From Acidobacteria bacterium UBA6911 (GTDB lineage: Bacteria > Acidobacteriota > UBA6911), in NCBI GenBank assembly GCA_002451015.1, contig DKBB01000225.1:16889-27369 (forward strand): a DNA stretch of 10,481 nucleotides. The letters run 5' to 3'. A model generated the notes under the pieces. It did no database searches, was not told the DNA's origin, and saw nothing but the letters and a program-made list of their open reading frames with translations. This document shows, one piece after another, positions 8,612-10,481 of this stretch; positions within the stretch are counted from its first letter, which is position 1; every line of letters begins with the position of its first letter. A program made the position numbers and the translations under genes.

Positions 8612-9015
8612 AATCTTCTTGCAATGGGGTGAGCTGCCTGAAACAATATTCGAATTTCGTTTCTCTCCAGCGGGCATGAAAAGATACAGGGACATTGCCC
8701 TTGTTGGATTAAAAAAAGAACCACTGACCTAAACCATTAATGTCGCGGGCGTCCAGCCGTGATCCCATGGAATAGGATTATTTTTTTAGCGGCCGCGCCC
8801 ATTTTAACAGCTAAATAAAAAATCTTCGATTATTTGGAGGATATTTCTTCTAAGGTAAACAGGAAGCTATGTTTGTCGGAAAGAAAATTCAGACTGCCGC
8901 CGACAGGTTATATCGGCTCCTTTTCCCAAACCGTACAGCCCCGTTTTCTTCTTGCCGGTGCGGGGACTTTCGAAGAATCCTGCACAGGAGCCTTCTGTCC
9001 TTTTAAAACCGGACT
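8612..9015. other. Intergenic region upstream of the rhamnoside operon
   Basis: This 404-base gap separates the DUF2318 gene from the rhamnoside operon and should contain the operon promoter on the minus strand, but I see no convincing -35/-10 pair. It has an A/T-rich stretch (about 8780-8850) interrupted by the GCGGCCGC palindrome (8789-8796) and a TGTCGG...CCGACA inverted repeat within 8873-8906. A plus-strand ATG at 8869 with AGGA upstream opens a 45-codon frame to 9006, which has no recognisable domain and is not called as a gene. Confidence 0.5.
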
Positions 9016-9681
9016 TTAAAAAAATGGAATCCCTTTTTTGATATTGCGTATCTTGATCCGAACCTTGCCGTCTGAAGCGTTGCTGGAAAGAGTTATCGGG
9101 ACGCAGGCGCCAACAAAATCCCAAATCGGTTCCGATAGGTCATATCCAATACGGCAGGCGCGGCAGACTACCTGGTTGCCTTCCACAACGTACCCCATCT
9201 TGTACTTGAAGCAGCTGTAGCAGGCGTCGAAATGGGTACGAATATTTCCGTCACAATCCTTGCGAACAAAAAAATTCACGTTCTTGCCATTGGACTTGTA
9301 GGTATAAAATTGTACGGGTTGTGTCGATTCGCCCGACAGCTGCAGTTCGAGAAACTCTCCATCGTTTTCCAAGACGGTATATTCGGGCGCCATGCGCTCG
9401 CATGCCCAGAATGTCAGCACCAGGATAGCGGTTAAAACCGTCCATCCCAGCCGTAACCTGAAACTCCCGGCGGCCGGCTTATGGCTGCCGACGAAGCGGA
9501 CCCGGGACACCCGTCTCCGCTCGAACAAACGAAAGTCGCAGCACTCTTTACTCTGCAAACCCGGCAAGAGAGTGGAAATACGGAACATTATTTTATCGGC
9601 AACAGAATGCCGAGAACATCTCCAAAACCTTTCGACCGTTTCCGGCCGCCCTGATTTCCCGAAACTCTTTTTTGACGGCAT
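9016..9681 (-). CDS. DUF2318 (FtrD-like) membrane-anchored cysteine-motif protein
   Basis: The 221-residue product ends in a DUF2318 (Pfam PF10080, FtrD-like membrane iron-sulfur protein) domain. One membrane segment (about residues 78-93, LGWTVLTAILVLTFWA) is followed by an exported domain with FYTYKSNGKNVNFFVRK (125-141), then Cys143, FDACYSC (151-157), VVCRAC (172-177) and GACVPITL (191-198). The paired CxxC motifs, Cys143 and Cys193 match the family pattern expected to bind metal or a cluster. Related Campylobacter protein Cj1660 sits in an iron-uptake cluster with FtsX-type permeases, as here. The start at 9681 has a good AAGGA six bases upstream, but gives an unusual 77-residue basic N-terminal tail before the membrane segment. 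An ATG overlapping the upstream permease stop (TAATG, ATG at 9700) opens a different 35-codon frame to 9593, so a frameshift or later start is possible. Function in metal handling or periplasmic redox is inferred. Confidence 0.83.
   Translation of the reverse strand: MPSKKSFGKSGRPETVERFWRCSRHSVADKIMFRISTLLPGLQSKECCDFRLFERRRVSRVRFVGSHKPAAGSFRLRLGWTVLTAILVLTFWACERMAPEYTVLENDGEFLELQLSGESTQPVQFYTYKSNGKNVNFFVRKDCDGNIRTHFDACYSCFKYKMGYVVEGNQVVCRACRIGYDLSEPIWDFVGACVPITLSSNASDGKVRIKIRNIKKGIPFF
9018..9039 (-). terminator. Possible A-tract/T-tract terminator at the end of the DUF2318 gene
   Basis: The last codons and the stop form an inverted repeat: on the minus strand six A's, a mismatch, GG, a three-base loop, CC, a mismatch and a run of T's. 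The hairpin is A/U-rich and therefore weak, with only a two-pair GC core. It could still mark transcript end between the metal-related operon and the rhamnoside operon. Confidence 0.25.
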
Positions 9682-9699
9682 GTCGGGTCCTTTTTTGCA

Positions 9700-10481
9700 T
9701 TATTTGCGCATTGCCTCGTCGGGATCGGTGGCCGCCGCCTTCCACGCCGGAACGAGTATTGCAAGGGTATACGGGGCTACGGTCAACAGCAGGATTGCGA
9801 GCATCTGGCCGGGCTCGGCTGCCGGCCTGAGATTGAACTCCGGGAAAAGAACGGACCATCCCTTCAGTACAGGAGCGAAAAGGGCGCAGCCGTAATGGAA
9901 CACGTGCACATGCGCCAGGAGTATCCCGAGCAGAAACGAAATGAACGATACCGATATCCCCTGCCACATCTTCAGTTCGATTATGTCCGATATTTCCCAC
10001 CCAACGCCTCTCAAGATTCCCAGCATTCTGGCTTCTTCGCCGCTGATCGATGAAGCCCGCTCCCAAGCAAGGATAAAGAAAGCCGCCAGGGAGCCCATCA
10101 AGACCAGAACAACGATCGATCCCCGCCAGCCAAACAGGGCATCGTATGTCTTGAGGATAAGTGCGCGGTTTACAGGTCTTGCATCCGGGAAGCGACTTAG
10201 GAGTTTCTCCGCAACGATATTGACCTCCAGCGGGTTGGGTACTTTAACGACCAGATCGGTAGCTACATCGTCAGGAACTGAGAAAAAGGTTTTCCAGTCC
10301 TCTTCCCGCAGAATCAGCAGGTCATTCGTCAGAAGCTCGGAACGGCTGCTGAAAACACCCCGGACCCTAAAAACAAAAAGCGTACCGTCGCTCCCTTTTG
10401 CAGGAATGATGTCGCCTTCATCAAGCAGGCGGGCACGGGCAATCCCGATGCCGATGATGCAGTCCCAGGGTTGGGTGAGTC
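9700..10481 (-). CDS. FtsX/MacB-type ABC transporter permease, C-terminal part (cut by window edge)
   Basis: The frame is open from the window edge to a TAA at 9700-9702 and gives 259 complete codons; the N-terminus lies outside. The first 115 residues resemble the MacB periplasmic core (LFVFRVRGVFSS, DLLILREEDW, and NPLEVNIVAEKLLSRFPD). Three membrane segments follow at about residues 121-139, 174-191 and 226-243. Between the first two lies EEARMLGILRGVGWEISDII (148-167), the cytoplasmic loop typical of this family that contacts the ATPase. The ending VPAWKAAATDPDEAMRK matches the usual FtsX-family C-terminus. Such permeases act with a separate ATP-binding subunit, expected upstream, and couple ATP hydrolysis to events outside the membrane rather than simple import. 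The DUF2318 gene follows after 18 bases, so they are likely one transcript and may work together in metal or redox handling, as in the Campylobacter Cj1660-Cj1663 arrangement. Confidence 0.88.
   Translation of the reverse strand, partial: LTQPWDCIIGIGIARARLLDEGDIIPAKGSDGTLFVFRVRGVFSSRSELLTNDLLILREEDWKTFFSVPDDVATDLVVKVPNPLEVNIVAEKLLSRFPDARPVNRALILKTYDALFGWRGSIVVLVLMGSLAAFFILAWERASSISGEEARMLGILRGVGWEISDIIELKMWQGISVSFISFLLGILLAHVHVFHYGCALFAPVLKGWSVLFPEFNLRPAAEPGQMLAILLLTVAPYTLAILVPAWKAAATDPDEAMRK

Noticed and set aside
8751..8788. Plus-strand hairpin before a T-run (around 8760-8787) as a terminator
   Set aside because: Only about five pairs with one wobble and a nine-base loop, and no plus-strand gene is called upstream that would need it.

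Overview
The window is bacterial chromosome of moderate GC with long signal-peptide-bearing enzymes, short intergenic gaps and G-rich ribosome binding sites. The gene content (two GH106-type rhamnosidases beside a GH105 hydrolase, with no SusC/SusD pair in view) and the protein style suggest a polysaccharide-degrading member of the PVC group (Verrucomicrobiota, Kiritimatiellota or Lentisphaerota). That placement is an inference from general resemblance, not from a marker gene. All confidently called genes lie on the minus strand, so transcription runs from high to low coordinates.

Region A (10481 to 9016) holds the C-terminal part of an FtsX/MacB-type ABC permease and, 18 bases after it, a membrane-anchored DUF2318 protein with a six-cysteine pattern. 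The same two families sit together in the Campylobacter Cj1658-Cj1665 iron-uptake cluster, so this is probably the tail of a metal-related export or redox operon that continues upstream of the window.

Region B (9015 to 8612) is a roughly 400-base gap with an A/T-rich stretch and a NotI-type palindrome. It should contain the promoter of the next operon.

Region C (8611 to 1283) is a three-gene catabolic operon: a compact GH106-type protein of 919 residues, a larger GH106 protein of 1116 residues carrying an extra discoidin-like module, and a GH105 unsaturated glycuronyl hydrolase of 360 residues. The gaps are 62 and 73 bases, and each protein has an N-terminal signal sequence. Together they would remove L-rhamnose from non-reducing ends and remove the unsaturated uronate left by a polysaccharide lyase. 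This suits rhamnogalacturonan, ulvan or another rhamnose/uronate polymer. No lyase, sulfatase, transporter or regulator is inside the window.

Region D (1282 to 447) is an 836-base A/T-rich gap with no convincing gene but several inverted and direct repeats that look regulatory.

Region E (446 to 1) is the N-terminal 148 residues of an unrecognised protein with one membrane anchor; it runs off the window edge.
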